Below are positions 24,496 to 32,020 of a stretch of 64,000 nt of DNA, one piece after another. A program made the translations under genes and the position numbers. The stretch spans positions 1-64,000 of the forward strand of contig CAWJGF010000019.1 in assembly GCA_963842335.1 (NCBI GenBank), given 5' to 3'. The notes under the pieces are model-generated. The model ran no database searches and was not told the origin of the DNA. It worked only from the letters and a program-made list of their open reading frames with translations. This DNA comes from PALSA-600 sp963842335. Lineage in GTDB: Bacteria > Actinomycetota > Thermoleophilia > Gaiellales > Gaiellaceae. Numbering within the stretch: the first letter of the stretch is position 1; each line of letters begins with the position of its first letter.

Positions 24496-26147
24496 CGGCC
24501 GGTCTCGAGGGCGGCCGAACGAATCGCGCTGAGCGTCGTCCGCGGCGTGATCGCTTCCGGATCGATCCGGAGCGCGAGCACCGCCGGGCGGCCCGATCCG
24601 AGGGCGCGCTCGAGCGCCGCCGAGAACTCGTCGGTACGCTCGACCGTCTCACCGTGCGCGCCGAACGCCCGCGCGTAGGCGGCGAAGTCCGGATTGACGA
24701 GGTCGGTGCCGACGACGCGGCCGGGGAACTGCCGCTCCTGGTGCATGCGGATCGTGCCGTACATGCCGTTGTCCACCACGATGATCACGATCGGCAGGTC
24801 GTACTGCACCGCGGTCGCGAGCTCCTGTCCCGACATCAGAAAATCGCCGTCGCCCGAGAAGCAGACGACATCACGCTCGGGGTGCAGCACCTTGGCGGCG
24901 ACTGCTGCGGGTACGCCATACCCCATCGCGCCGCTCGTCGGTGCAAGCTGGCTCGGGTAGCTGTGGAAGCGCCAGAATCGGTGCACCCACACCGTGTGGT
25001 TGCCCGCGCCGTTGCAGACGATCGCGTCCGGGACACGCGCCCGTAGCTGCGCGACGCACTCGCCGAGGTCGACGTCGCCGGCCATCGGCTCGTGCCGCTG
25101 CCACGCCTCGTAGTCCGCCCGTGCCTGCATCGTCGCCTCGCCCCAGCGCGGCTCGACGCGCAGGTCGCGAACGGCCGCGGCGAAGTGCTCCATGCCAGCG
25201 AGGACCGGCAGCTCGGCCTGGTAGACGCGCCCGAGCTCCTCGGCGCCGGGGTGCACGTGCACGAGCGTCTGCTGCGGCCGCGGAACGTCGAGCAAGGTGT
25301 AGCCCGAGGTGGTCATCTCACCCAGGCGCGGCCCGACGACGAGCAGCACGTCGGCGCTCCGCACGCGTTCGGCGAGCGACGGGTTGATGCCGATGCCGAC
25401 ATCACCCACGTAGCTCGGCGAGTCGTTGTCGATCGCGTCCTGGCGGCGGAACGCGGCACCCGCGGGGAGCTCATTTGCCTCGAGGAAGGTCTGCAGATCG
25501 GTCGCCGCGGCAGGTGTCCAGCCACCGCCGCCGACGATCGCGAAGGGCCGCTCGGCGTGGTCGAGCAGCCCGCGGAGCGCCTCGATCTCGGCGACGGCCG
25601 GGCTCGGCTGCATGCGATGGAATGCCGGCGCGTCGGCGACGTCGCTCGAGGCGGCGAGCATGTCCTCAGGGAGGGCGAGGACGACCGGACCGGGCCGGCC
25701 GGCGCAGGCGGTCGTGTACGCGCGTGCAACCAGCTCGGGGATGCGATCGACCCGGTCGATCTGCGCGACCCACTTCGCCAGCGGCCCGAACATCCGACGG
25801 TAGTCGACCTCCTGGAACGCCTCGCGCTCCTCCTGCGCCGACGACACCTGCCCGACGAGAAGCAACAGCGGTGTCGAATCCTGAAACGCTGTGTGCACTC
25901 CGACCGCGGCCTGGGTCGCGCCCGGGCCGCGGGTGACCATGCAGACACCGGGGCGGCCCGTCAGCTTGCCGTAGGCCTCGGCCATGTTCGCGGCGCTCGC
26001 TTCGTGCCGGCAGGTGATCAGACGGATCGGAGATGCGTAGAGACCGTCGAGCAGCTCGAGATAGCTCTCGCCCGGCACGCAGAACGCGACCTCGGTTCCG
26101 TGGACTGCGAGCTGCTCGGCGAGGAGCTTGCCGCCCGTGCGGCTCAT
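24492..26147 (-). CDS. Thiamine-diphosphate-dependent enzyme, acetolactate synthase-like
   Basis: A 551-residue ThDP enzyme with N-terminal Pyr domain (catalytic Glu49 in CRHEASAANMAEAYG), central domain (about 190-330) and C-terminal PP domain with GDGDFLMSGQEL and later VVDNGMYGTIRMHQ, the cofactor-binding motif. It resembles large subunits of acetolactate synthase-type enzymes, but no regulatory small subunit gene is nearby and the context is catabolic, so a 2-oxoacid decarboxylase, carboligase or related lyase is as likely. ATG 26147 starts the family homology; the frame is open to 26282. Substrate unknown. Confidence 0.9.
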   Translation of the reverse strand: MSRTGGKLLAEQLAVHGTEVAFCVPGESYLELLDGLYASPIRLITCRHEASAANMAEAYGKLTGRPGVCMVTRGPGATQAAVGVHTAFQDSTPLLLLVGQVSSAQEEREAFQEVDYRRMFGPLAKWVAQIDRVDRIPELVARAYTTACAGRPGPVVLALPEDMLAASSDVADAPAFHRMQPSPAVAEIEALRGLLDHAERPFAIVGGGGWTPAAATDLQTFLEANELPAGAAFRRQDAIDNDSPSYVGDVGIGINPSLAERVRSADVLLVVGPRLGEMTTSGYTLLDVPRPQQTLVHVHPGAEELGRVYQAELPVLAGMEHFAAAVRDLRVEPRWGEATMQARADYEAWQRHEPMAGDVDLGECVAQLRARVPDAIVCNGAGNHTVWVHRFWRFHSYPSQLAPTSGAMGYGVPAAVAAKVLHPERDVVCFSGDGDFLMSGQELATAVQYDLPIVIIVVDNGMYGTIRMHQERQFPGRVVGTDLVNPDFAAYARAFGAHGETVERTDEFSAALERALGSGRPAVLALRIDPEAITPRTTLSAIRSAALETGR

Positions 26148-26157
26148 GCAGTCCGAC

Positions 26158-26652
26158 TCACAAGGCGTGTTCGAAGTAGACGTGAGCCCGCTGGAGTTTC
26201 GGCTTGTCCTCGTCGGCCGGGTCGACATAGCGAATCGTGCGCTTGCCTTCCCACTCCCGCGGCAGAACGAGCACGCGCACAAAGGCGGTCTCTTCGCCCT
26301 CCGACGCTGCGGCGAACACGGGATCGGGGCCGGTCTCGTACCACGATTCGAAGGGGCCGTACTCGTGGGAGGAGCCCTCCGTGTCGATCCGGATCCGGCC
26401 CTTCAGCAGCACCCGGAGCCCGGGGCCCGGGTGCGTGTGCAGATGGGCGACGCTGCCGGGCGGGAAGTCGACTCGGTCGCAGCGCACGAGCCAGTCGCCG
26501 CCTTGCGGCCGCCCGCTCAGCGTCCACACGAGCGCGTGCCCGTCGACCTTCGCTGCGCCGAACCTGGCCAGATCGGCTGCGACGTCGTAAACGACGTGGT
26601 CACCCGGCCCGGTCTCGACACCATCGGGATGATCTGAGAGCTGCAGTATCAA
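26158..26652 (-). CDS. Cupin domain protein
   Basis: A 164-residue cupin. His-rich motif 1 appears in GSVAHLHTHPGPGLRVLLKGRI and the second barrel half in EYGPFESWYETGPDPVFAAA; the C-terminal segment carries EWEGKRTIRYVDPADEDKPK. The likely start is the TTG at 26652, which overlaps the SDR stop (TTGA); no ATG or GTG is available at the right place. It sits mid-operon between the SDR and ThDP enzyme. Role unknown. Confidence 0.8.
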   Translation of the reverse strand: MILQLSDHPDGVETGPGDHVVYDVAADLARFGAAKVDGHALVWTLSGRPQGGDWLVRCDRVDFPPGSVAHLHTHPGPGLRVLLKGRIRIDTEGSSHEYGPFESWYETGPDPVFAAASEGEETAFVRVLVLPREWEGKRTIRYVDPADEDKPKLQRAHVYFEHAL

Positions 26653-27386
26653 TGGAAGGTCTGGCCTCCGTCGATCACGATCGACTGGCCGGTGATGAAA
26701 TCGGACCCCGGCCCGCAGAGAAAGACAACGGCGCCGACGACGTCTGCGGGCATCTGGTCGCGCTGCAACGTCCGCGCGGAGATCGAGACGTCGCGCAGCT
26801 TCTCGACCACCTCGGGATGTGCTGCGACGCCCGCGGACATCGTGAAGCCCGGCGCCACGCAGTTGACGAGCACCTTGTCCTTCCCGAGCTCCTTCGCGAG
26901 GGCGCGCGTCAGCGCGACAATCGCGCCCTTCGACGTCACGTAATGGAGGAGGAACGGCACGCCGCGAAACGGCGTCCCCGATGAGATGTTGACGATCTTG
27001 CCGCCTCCGTTCGCGCGCATGATGGGAACGATCGCGCGGCAGGTGAGGAACATCGAGGCGACGTTGACATCCATGACCGTGCGCCACTCCTCGAGTGGAA
27101 TCTCTTCGAACGGGCGCATTTCGAGCGAGGCGTACAGACCGGCATTGTTGACGAGGACGTCAACGGTGCCGCAGCGTTCGACGACCTCGTCGACGAGACG
27201 TTGCACGTCATCCTCATTCGCGACATCCGCGGTGATGCCGATCGCGCCATCGAATGTGGTCGCGGCCTCCTCGGCGCCGTGCAGGTCGGCGATGACAATC
27301 CGTGCACCGGCGGCCGCGAGGCCGTCGGCGATCGCGCGCCCAATGCCCTGGGCGGCGCCTGTGACGATCGCGACCTTGCCTTCCAT
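26649..27386 (-). CDS. Short-chain dehydrogenase/reductase
   Basis: A 245-residue classical SDR: cofactor motif TGAAQGIGRAIA (9-20), NNAG (near 86), catalytic Ser in NISSGTPF and YVTSK (Tyr-x-x-x-Lys), and the C-terminal FITGQSIVIDGGQTFH. The FabG-like C-terminus fits an NAD(P)-dependent alcohol or hydroxyacid dehydrogenase. ATG 27386 overlaps the stop of the NIPSNAP gene by 1 bp (TGATG). Confidence 0.92.
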   Translation of the reverse strand: MEGKVAIVTGAAQGIGRAIADGLAAAGARIVIADLHGAEEAATTFDGAIGITADVANEDDVQRLVDEVVERCGTVDVLVNNAGLYASLEMRPFEEIPLEEWRTVMDVNVASMFLTCRAIVPIMRANGGGKIVNISSGTPFRGVPFLLHYVTSKGAIVALTRALAKELGKDKVLVNCVAPGFTMSAGVAAHPEVVEKLRDVSISARTLQRDQMPADVVGAVVFLCGPGSDFITGQSIVIDGGQTFH

Positions 27387-27700
27387 CAGCGGATCGGCGA
27401 GAACGCGGTCGGAATGAGGATGCGGTTCTGCTGCGTGTGCAGAAGCGGCTGGAGGCGCGACAGAAAGTCGCGCCAGCGCTCGTCGGCCTGCAGATTCGCG
27501 CGCCGCTCCTCTCGGTCGGCGTAGCTCTCGTAGCCCCAGATCGCGGTATAGGTGGACAGGGCGCCGACGTCGGTCGTGAAGACGCCGAGCAGTGTGCCGA
27601 GGTGCCGCTTCTGCAGCTCGATCCCCTCCGTCTCGTACATCCGCACGACCTCGTTCAGCTTGCCGGTGAAGACGTGGTAGTCGCGCTGCTCGACAATCAC
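27386..27700 (-). CDS. NIPSNAP family protein
   Basis: A 104-residue alpha/beta-barrel protein of the NIPSNAP family (REDYHVFTGKLNEVVRMYETEG-type N-terminus, HLGTLLGVFTTDVG, TAIWGYESYADREERRANL, DERWRDFLSRLQPLL). GTG 27700 overlaps the stop of the aldehyde dehydrogenase (GTGA). NIPSNAP proteins frequently accompany catabolic enzymes in bacterial operons but have no established reaction. Confidence 0.88.
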   Translation of the reverse strand: MIVEQRDYHVFTGKLNEVVRMYETEGIELQKRHLGTLLGVFTTDVGALSTYTAIWGYESYADREERRANLQADERWRDFLSRLQPLLHTQQNRILIPTAFSPIR

Positions 27701-29133
27701 GCGTCGATCCCTCCCATGCAGAGGTACTTCAGATCGAGCCACTCCTCGATGCCGTACTTCGAGCCCTCGCGGCCGATGCCGGACTCCTTGACGCCACCGA
27801 ACGGCGCAACCTCGGTCGAGATGACACCGGTGTTGATGCCCACGATCCCGTACTCGAGTCCCTCCGACACGCGCCAGACCCGTCCCAGGTCGCGGCTGTA
27901 GAAGTAAGCGGCAAGGCCGTACGGCGTGTCGTTCGCCTGCCTGATCGCATCTTCCTCGCTCGCAAACCGCGCGATCCCCGCAACCGGCCCGAAGGTCTCC
28001 TCGACCGCCATCGCAGCAGCCGGGGACACGCCTGTGATCACGGTGGGGCTGTAGAAGAGACCACCGAGGTGTTCGCCCCCGGTCAGGAGCTCGCCGCCGC
28101 GCTCGAGCGCATCGGCGACGTGGCGCTCGACCTTGTCGATCGCCTGTTGCTCGATCAGCGGCCCGATCCGCGTGTCGGGCTCGAGCCCGGAGCCGACCCT
28201 CAACGACGAGGCCTGCGCTGTCAGGCGCTGCACGAACTCGTCGTAGACCGGCGCTTGCACCAAGATCCGGTTTGCGGAGATGCACGTCTGCCCGGAGTTG
28301 CGGAACTTGCAGATGAGCGCTCCAGCGACAGCCTCGTCAAGGTCGGCATCGTCGAAGACGATGAAGGGAGCGTTACCGCCGAGCTCGAGCGACACCTTCT
28401 TGACCTGTCCGGCGCACCGGGCCATCAGGAGCTTCCCGACCTCGGTCGAGCCCGTGAACCCGAGCTTGCGTACGAGCGCGCTCGAGGTCATCGCGCGGCC
28501 GATCTCCGGTGCATCCTCGGCACTGCCCGTGACGATCCCGAGCACGCCTCCAGGGAGGCCGGCCTCGAGGCCGAGTTGAGCGACTGCCAGCGCCGAGAGA
28601 GGGGTCTGCTCGGCGGGCTTCAGCACCATCGTGCAGCCGGCCGCGAGCGCGGGCGCGGCCTTGCGCGTCACCATCGCCGCCGGGAAGTTCCACGGCGTGA
28701 TGCCTGCCGTGACGCCCACCGGCTCCTTCGTGACAACGATCCGGCGGTCACGCTGGTAGGTCGGGATCGTGTCGCCGTAGACGCGCTTGGCCTCCTCCCC
28801 GAACCATTCGAGGAACGACGCTGCGTACTCGATCTCGGCGCGCGCCTCGGCGAGGGGCTTCCCCTGCTCCGTCGTCATCAGCCGAGCGAGCGGCTCGGTG
28901 TTCTCGAGCATCAGATCCGACCAACGGCGCAGGATCCGCGCTCGCTCCTTGGCGAGCAGCCCGCGCCAGGCGGGCAGCGCCAGCTCGGCGGCGCGCAGCG
29001 CACGCTCCGTCTCGGCGGCCCCCATGCGCGGCACTTCGTGGATGGTCTCGCCCGTCGCCGGGTTGTCGACGGCGAACGTCTCGCCCGAGTCCCCGACGAG
29101 CTCGAGCAAGGGCAGATCGGCGACCGACGTCAC
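27697..29133 (-). CDS. NAD(P)-dependent aldehyde dehydrogenase, succinate-semialdehyde dehydrogenase-like
   Basis: A 478-residue ALDH. It contains ITPWNFPAAMVTRKAAPALAAG, the cofactor segment GFTGSTEVGK, LELGGNAPFIVFDDAD with the catalytic Glu, and FRNSGQTCISANR with the nucleophilic Cys; the C-terminus APFGGVKESGIGREGSKYGIEE is close to GabD-type succinate-semialdehyde dehydrogenases. GTG 29133 is used because homology begins there; the stop of the upstream gene is at 29156. It likely oxidises a semialdehyde from this operon to a central metabolite such as succinate. Confidence 0.93.
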   Translation of the reverse strand: MTSVADLPLLELVGDSGETFAVDNPATGETIHEVPRMGAAETERALRAAELALPAWRGLLAKERARILRRWSDLMLENTEPLARLMTTEQGKPLAEARAEIEYAASFLEWFGEEAKRVYGDTIPTYQRDRRIVVTKEPVGVTAGITPWNFPAAMVTRKAAPALAAGCTMVLKPAEQTPLSALAVAQLGLEAGLPGGVLGIVTGSAEDAPEIGRAMTSSALVRKLGFTGSTEVGKLLMARCAGQVKKVSLELGGNAPFIVFDDADLDEAVAGALICKFRNSGQTCISANRILVQAPVYDEFVQRLTAQASSLRVGSGLEPDTRIGPLIEQQAIDKVERHVADALERGGELLTGGEHLGGLFYSPTVITGVSPAAAMAVEETFGPVAGIARFASEEDAIRQANDTPYGLAAYFYSRDLGRVWRVSEGLEYGIVGINTGVISTEVAPFGGVKESGIGREGSKYGIEEWLDLKYLCMGGIDA

Positions 29134-29155
29134 CTTCGGATCATAGGCGGGGCCG

Positions 29156-29767
29156 TCACCGCAGCGCCTCGGCGACGCCTGCGCATGTCTCGACGACGGC
29201 GACGTTCTGCATCGCGTAGCTGAGCGCGGCGTTCTGCCATTCGTCGTCGACGGTCGAGGTGCCGTCGGAAACGACGATCGCGCGGTACCCGGCGTCGGCC
29301 GCATGGCGCGCGGTGTGCTCGATCGACATGTTCGTCCAGGCGCCCGAGATGATCAGGTTCTCGACGCCGAGGCCGCGCAGCAAGATGTCGAGACGTGTTT
29401 CGTAGAAGCCGTTCATCCGCATCTTCTCGACGATGTGATCGCCCTGCTGTGGCTCGAGACCGTCCACTGGAGCCGCGCCCCAGGTGCCCCGGACGAGTGC
29501 GTTCGCCTCTTTCACGCCCTCGAAGAGCGGAGCGTTCTGCTTCAACCCGGTCGCTCCGGCTTCGACGATGTACCAGATGTGGATCACCGGCACGCCGGCG
29601 GCGCGGCACGCGGCGGCGAGGTTCTTCACGTTCTCGACGACGTTCTGGCTCGTCGCGTGGGCCGGCGCGCCCGAGTCGGCGAACGCTCCGCCCTCGATGA
29701 TCACGTCGTTCTGCAGATCCTGGATCACCAGGGCCGATTTCTTCGGGTCGATCTTGTCCACGGGCAT
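29156..29767 (-). CDS. Isochorismatase-family (cysteine hydrolase fold) protein without the catalytic Cys
   Basis: A 203-residue alpha/beta hydrolase of the isochorismatase/nicotinamidase superfamily. Asp17 (VIQDLQND) and Lys115 (IVEKMRMNGF) of the usual Asp-Lys-Cys triad are present, but the cysteine position is Ser148 (AWTNMSIEHTAR in place of the common TNVCVESTAR). Family members without the cysteine include true isochorismatases, which use other chemistry. The start ATG 29767 has GGAGG closely upstream, and the SMP-30 stop lies 6 nt before it. Hydrolysis of an amide, imide or enol ether in this pathway is inferred. Confidence 0.9.
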   Translation of the reverse strand: MPVDKIDPKKSALVIQDLQNDVIIEGGAFADSGAPAHATSQNVVENVKNLAAACRAAGVPVIHIWYIVEAGATGLKQNAPLFEGVKEANALVRGTWGAAPVDGLEPQQGDHIVEKMRMNGFYETRLDILLRGLGVENLIISGAWTNMSIEHTARHAADAGYRAIVVSDGTSTVDDEWQNAALSYAMQNVAVVETCAGVAEALR

Positions 29768-29773
29768 GTCCTC

Positions 29774-30679
29774 CTACCGCATGTAGCCGAGGGTGTTGCC
29801 TGCGACCTTCATCCGCACGCGGTACAGGGAGGTCGAGGCCGGGATGTAGAGCGTGCGCCAGTCGTTGTCGCCCCAGTTCACGTTGCCGACGTTCTCCGGC
29901 ACCTCGATGATGCCGAGATGCGCACCATCGGGGGCGAAGATCCAGACGCCTTTTGGGCCGGTGACGTAGACGTTTCCGCGGTCGTCGAGCTTCATCCCGT
30001 CGACGAGCTCACCGCTCGCGAGGTCGCCCGTACCGATTCCCTCTGCGAAGACGCGTCCGTTCGAAAGCGCGTGACCGGGGCCGACGTCGAAGACCCTGAT
30101 GTGTGCGTGCACCGTGTCGTTGATATAGAGCAGCGACTCGTCGGCGGTGAAGCAGAGGCCGTTCGGCTGGGCGAAGTCGTCGATCAGCAACTGCAGCTCG
30201 CCACCGCCCGGCGGCAAGCGATAGACGCCCTGGAAATCGAGGTCCTGCTCACGCTCGAGGCCGAACCCAGGCATCCGGCCGTAGGTCGGGTCGGTGAAGA
30301 GGATTGCGCCGTCGGAGGCGACGATCACGTCGTTCGGACTGTTCAACTCGCGTTCGCCCCAGTGCGAGGCGATCGTCTCGCGCGTCCCGTCGGGCGACTC
30401 GCGCACCAGTGAGCTCGTGACGTGCTCGCAGACGAGCAGGTTGCCGTCGTTGTCGCGTGTCATCCCGTTGCACTTGTTGCTCGGGTCTCGCAGCACCTCG
30501 ACGCCGTCGACCGGATGCCACCGCCGCCTCTTGTCGCCCGGCATGTCGCTGAAGTGCAGCGACCCGTCGGCCATCCAGATCGGTCCCTCAGTGAACGTGA
30601 ATCCCGTCGCGACCTGTTCAACCTCGGCGTTCTCGTCGATCAGCTCCCACACACTGTCGGACTGAACCGAAACCGGCAC
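29774..30679 (-). CDS. SMP-30/gluconolactonase family protein
   Basis: A 301-residue six-bladed beta-propeller lactonase. Family motifs are TEGPIWMADGSLHFSD (first Glu metal ligand), NKCNGMTRDNDGNLLVCEH, ELNSPNDVIVASDGAILFTDP, QPNGLCFTADESLLYINDT and DGMKLDDRGNVYVTG, which contain the expected metal-binding Asn and Asp residues. It would open a sugar or organic lactone. GTG 30679 is supported by GGAAGGAG upstream. It is the first gene of the eight-gene operon; the 282-bp region before it carries a large direct repeat pair. Confidence 0.9.
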   Translation of the reverse strand: MPVSVQSDSVWELIDENAEVEQVATGFTFTEGPIWMADGSLHFSDMPGDKRRRWHPVDGVEVLRDPSNKCNGMTRDNDGNLLVCEHVTSSLVRESPDGTRETIASHWGERELNSPNDVIVASDGAILFTDPTYGRMPGFGLEREQDLDFQGVYRLPPGGGELQLLIDDFAQPNGLCFTADESLLYINDTVHAHIRVFDVGPGHALSNGRVFAEGIGTGDLASGELVDGMKLDDRGNVYVTGPKGVWIFAPDGAHLGIIEVPENVGNVNWGDNDWRTLYIPASTSLYRVRMKVAGNTLGYMR

Positions 30680-30714
30680 CCGTGCTCCTTCCCTCGACGT
30701 GGCCGGGCCGCGCC

Positions 30715-30943
30715 GCGACCCGCGAGCGAACGTAACAGCCCCGCGGGGGGCATGTCCAAACCGAACATGTCGTGGGGACAGTCCCCGGGACATGTCCCGA
30801 GCGGCCACGGCAGCCGCGGCCGCGCGCGCCGAACATTCATCGCGGCGGCGACCCGCCCGCGAATCCAACAGCCCGCGGCGGACACGTCCGACCCGAACGT
30901 GGCTTGGGGACAGTCCCCGGGACGTGTCCCGTTCGGCCACGGC
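30715..30943. repeat. Tandem pair of ~95-bp imperfect direct repeats with palindromic core
   Basis: Copies at about 30715-30811 and 30848-30943, 132-133 bp apart. Each holds a core (30773-30798 and 30905-30930, 25 of 26 identical) made of GGGGAC-A-GTCCCC followed directly by GGGACATGTCCC (GGGACGTGTCCC in copy 2). Just before each core is a 5-bp stem with a 9-nt loop: CATGT/ACATG (30751-30769) in copy 1 and CACGT/ACGTG (30883-30901) in copy 2, a compensatory change. No gene is supported in 30680-30961. Confidence 0.8.
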
Positions 30944-30961
30944 CGGTGCGGCGGAAAGCGC

Positions 30962-31702
30962 TCAGCGTTCGACGTGGATGCGACCAGCGGCTTCGCGCAG
31001 CGGGCCTCCGAGGCGTCCCGCGCGGAGTGCGAGCGCTTCACCGAGGATCGAGATGGCCGTCTCGGCCGGGGTCTCGGCGCCGATGTCGAGGCCGGCCGGC
31101 CCACGCAGGCGGTCGAGCTGCGCCTTGGTGACCCCAACCTCGAGCAGCCGCTCGCGCCGCATCGCCTGCGCGCGGCGGCTGCCGAGGGCTCCCACGTAGA
31201 ACGCCTCGGAGCGCAGCGCGACCGCGAGGGCCGGGATGTCGAACTTGTCGTCGTGCGTGAGGACGACGATCGCCGTGTCGCGGTCAGGCCGGATCTGTTC
31301 GAACGCAGCGTCGGGCCACTCGACAATGAGCTCGTCAGCGCTCGGCACCCGCTCCGGCGTCGCGTACTGGGCGCGCGCATCGACACAGATCGTCCGCCAC
31401 CCCACGCGCTTCGCCGCCGCGCAGAGTGCCTCGCTCGTATCGACTGCGCCGACCACGATCAGGCGTGGTGGCGGCCCGAACACCTCGGCGAAGACCTTCA
31501 GGCCCTCGTGCTCGAGCAACCCGCTCCGGCGCTGCTCCTCCGCGAGCGGCGCAAGCCCGAGCGGGTCGTTGCCGATCACTTCGCCGCGCTCGAGCAGCAC
31601 GAGAAGCTTGCTTCCGAGCCCGCGATCCCCTTCGACAACGGTGAAGAGCACCGCCCGCTCGTCGCCGTGGGCAAGGGCGAGCAATTGCTCGGTGAGAGTC
31701 AA
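30962..31702 (-). CDS. XdhC family protein, C-terminal Rossmann domain only
   Basis: A 246-residue protein equivalent to the C-terminal NAD(P)-binding half of XdhC/CoxI: VFGPPPRLIVVGAVDTSEALCAAAK, RTICVDARAQYATPERVP, DTAIVVLTHDDKFDIPALAVAL, YVGALGSRRAQAMRRERL and the ending GLDIGAETPAETAISILGEALA. XdhC proteins bind the molybdenum cofactor, promote its sulfuration and insert it into xanthine-dehydrogenase-type enzymes. TTG 31702 overlaps the stop of the N-terminal-domain gene (TTGA). With that gene it forms a two-piece XdhC serving the hydroxylase encoded at 34104-37841. Confidence 0.88.
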   Translation of the reverse strand: MTLTEQLLALAHGDERAVLFTVVEGDRGLGSKLLVLLERGEVIGNDPLGLAPLAEEQRRSGLLEHEGLKVFAEVFGPPPRLIVVGAVDTSEALCAAAKRVGWRTICVDARAQYATPERVPSADELIVEWPDAAFEQIRPDRDTAIVVLTHDDKFDIPALAVALRSEAFYVGALGSRRAQAMRRERLLEVGVTKAQLDRLRGPAGLDIGAETPAETAISILGEALALRAGRLGGPLREAAGRIHVER

Positions 31703-32010
31703 TCCAACCGCTCGAGGAAGACGTCGATCTCGCCGCCGCACGGCAGACCGATGCCAAGTGCCTGGTCGTCGGAGATCCCGTAGCTCAGCAACCTCGGCTC
31801 GCCCGACGCCATGACCTCCCGCGCCTGCACAGCGACGTCGTTCTCGACGCATCCGCCCGAGACCGAGCCGCACATCGCGCCATGCTCCGAGATCGCGAAC
31901 TTTGCACCCACAGGGCGTGGCGCCGAGCGACGAGTTGCGACGACGGTCGCAATTGCGACCTTCTCGCCGCGCTCGCGCCAGCGTTCGACCTCGTCGACGA
32001 TCTCTTTCAC
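31699..32010 (-). CDS. XdhC/CoxI N-terminal domain protein
   Basis: A 103-residue protein comprising just the XdhC_CoxI domain (VATVVATRRSAPRPVGAKFAI-like start, then GAMCGSVSGGCVENDV with the conserved cysteine, LSYGISDDQALGIGLPCGGEIDVFLE). GTG 32010 has AAGGAGG 7 nt upstream. The Rossmann half follows as a separate gene. It lies 10 bp after the CoxE-type gene. A role in molybdenum cofactor handling is inferred from the family. Confidence 0.9.
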   Translation of the reverse strand: MKEIVDEVERWRERGEKVAIATVVATRRSAPRPVGAKFAISEHGAMCGSVSGGCVENDVAVQAREVMASGEPRLLSYGISDDQALGIGLPCGGEIDVFLERLD

Positions 32011-32020
32011 GCTGCCTCCT

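Noticed and set aside
24492..26147. Calling the ThDP enzyme acetolactate synthase IlvB
   Set aside because: No IlvN or ilvC next to it and the operon is catabolic; the family assignment alone does not justify a biosynthetic name.
25092..26984. 630-codon open frame on the plus strand
   Set aside because: It lies entirely antisense to the ThDP enzyme, cupin and SDR genes, is rich in Arg, His and Pro, and matches no family. High GC makes long antisense frames common.
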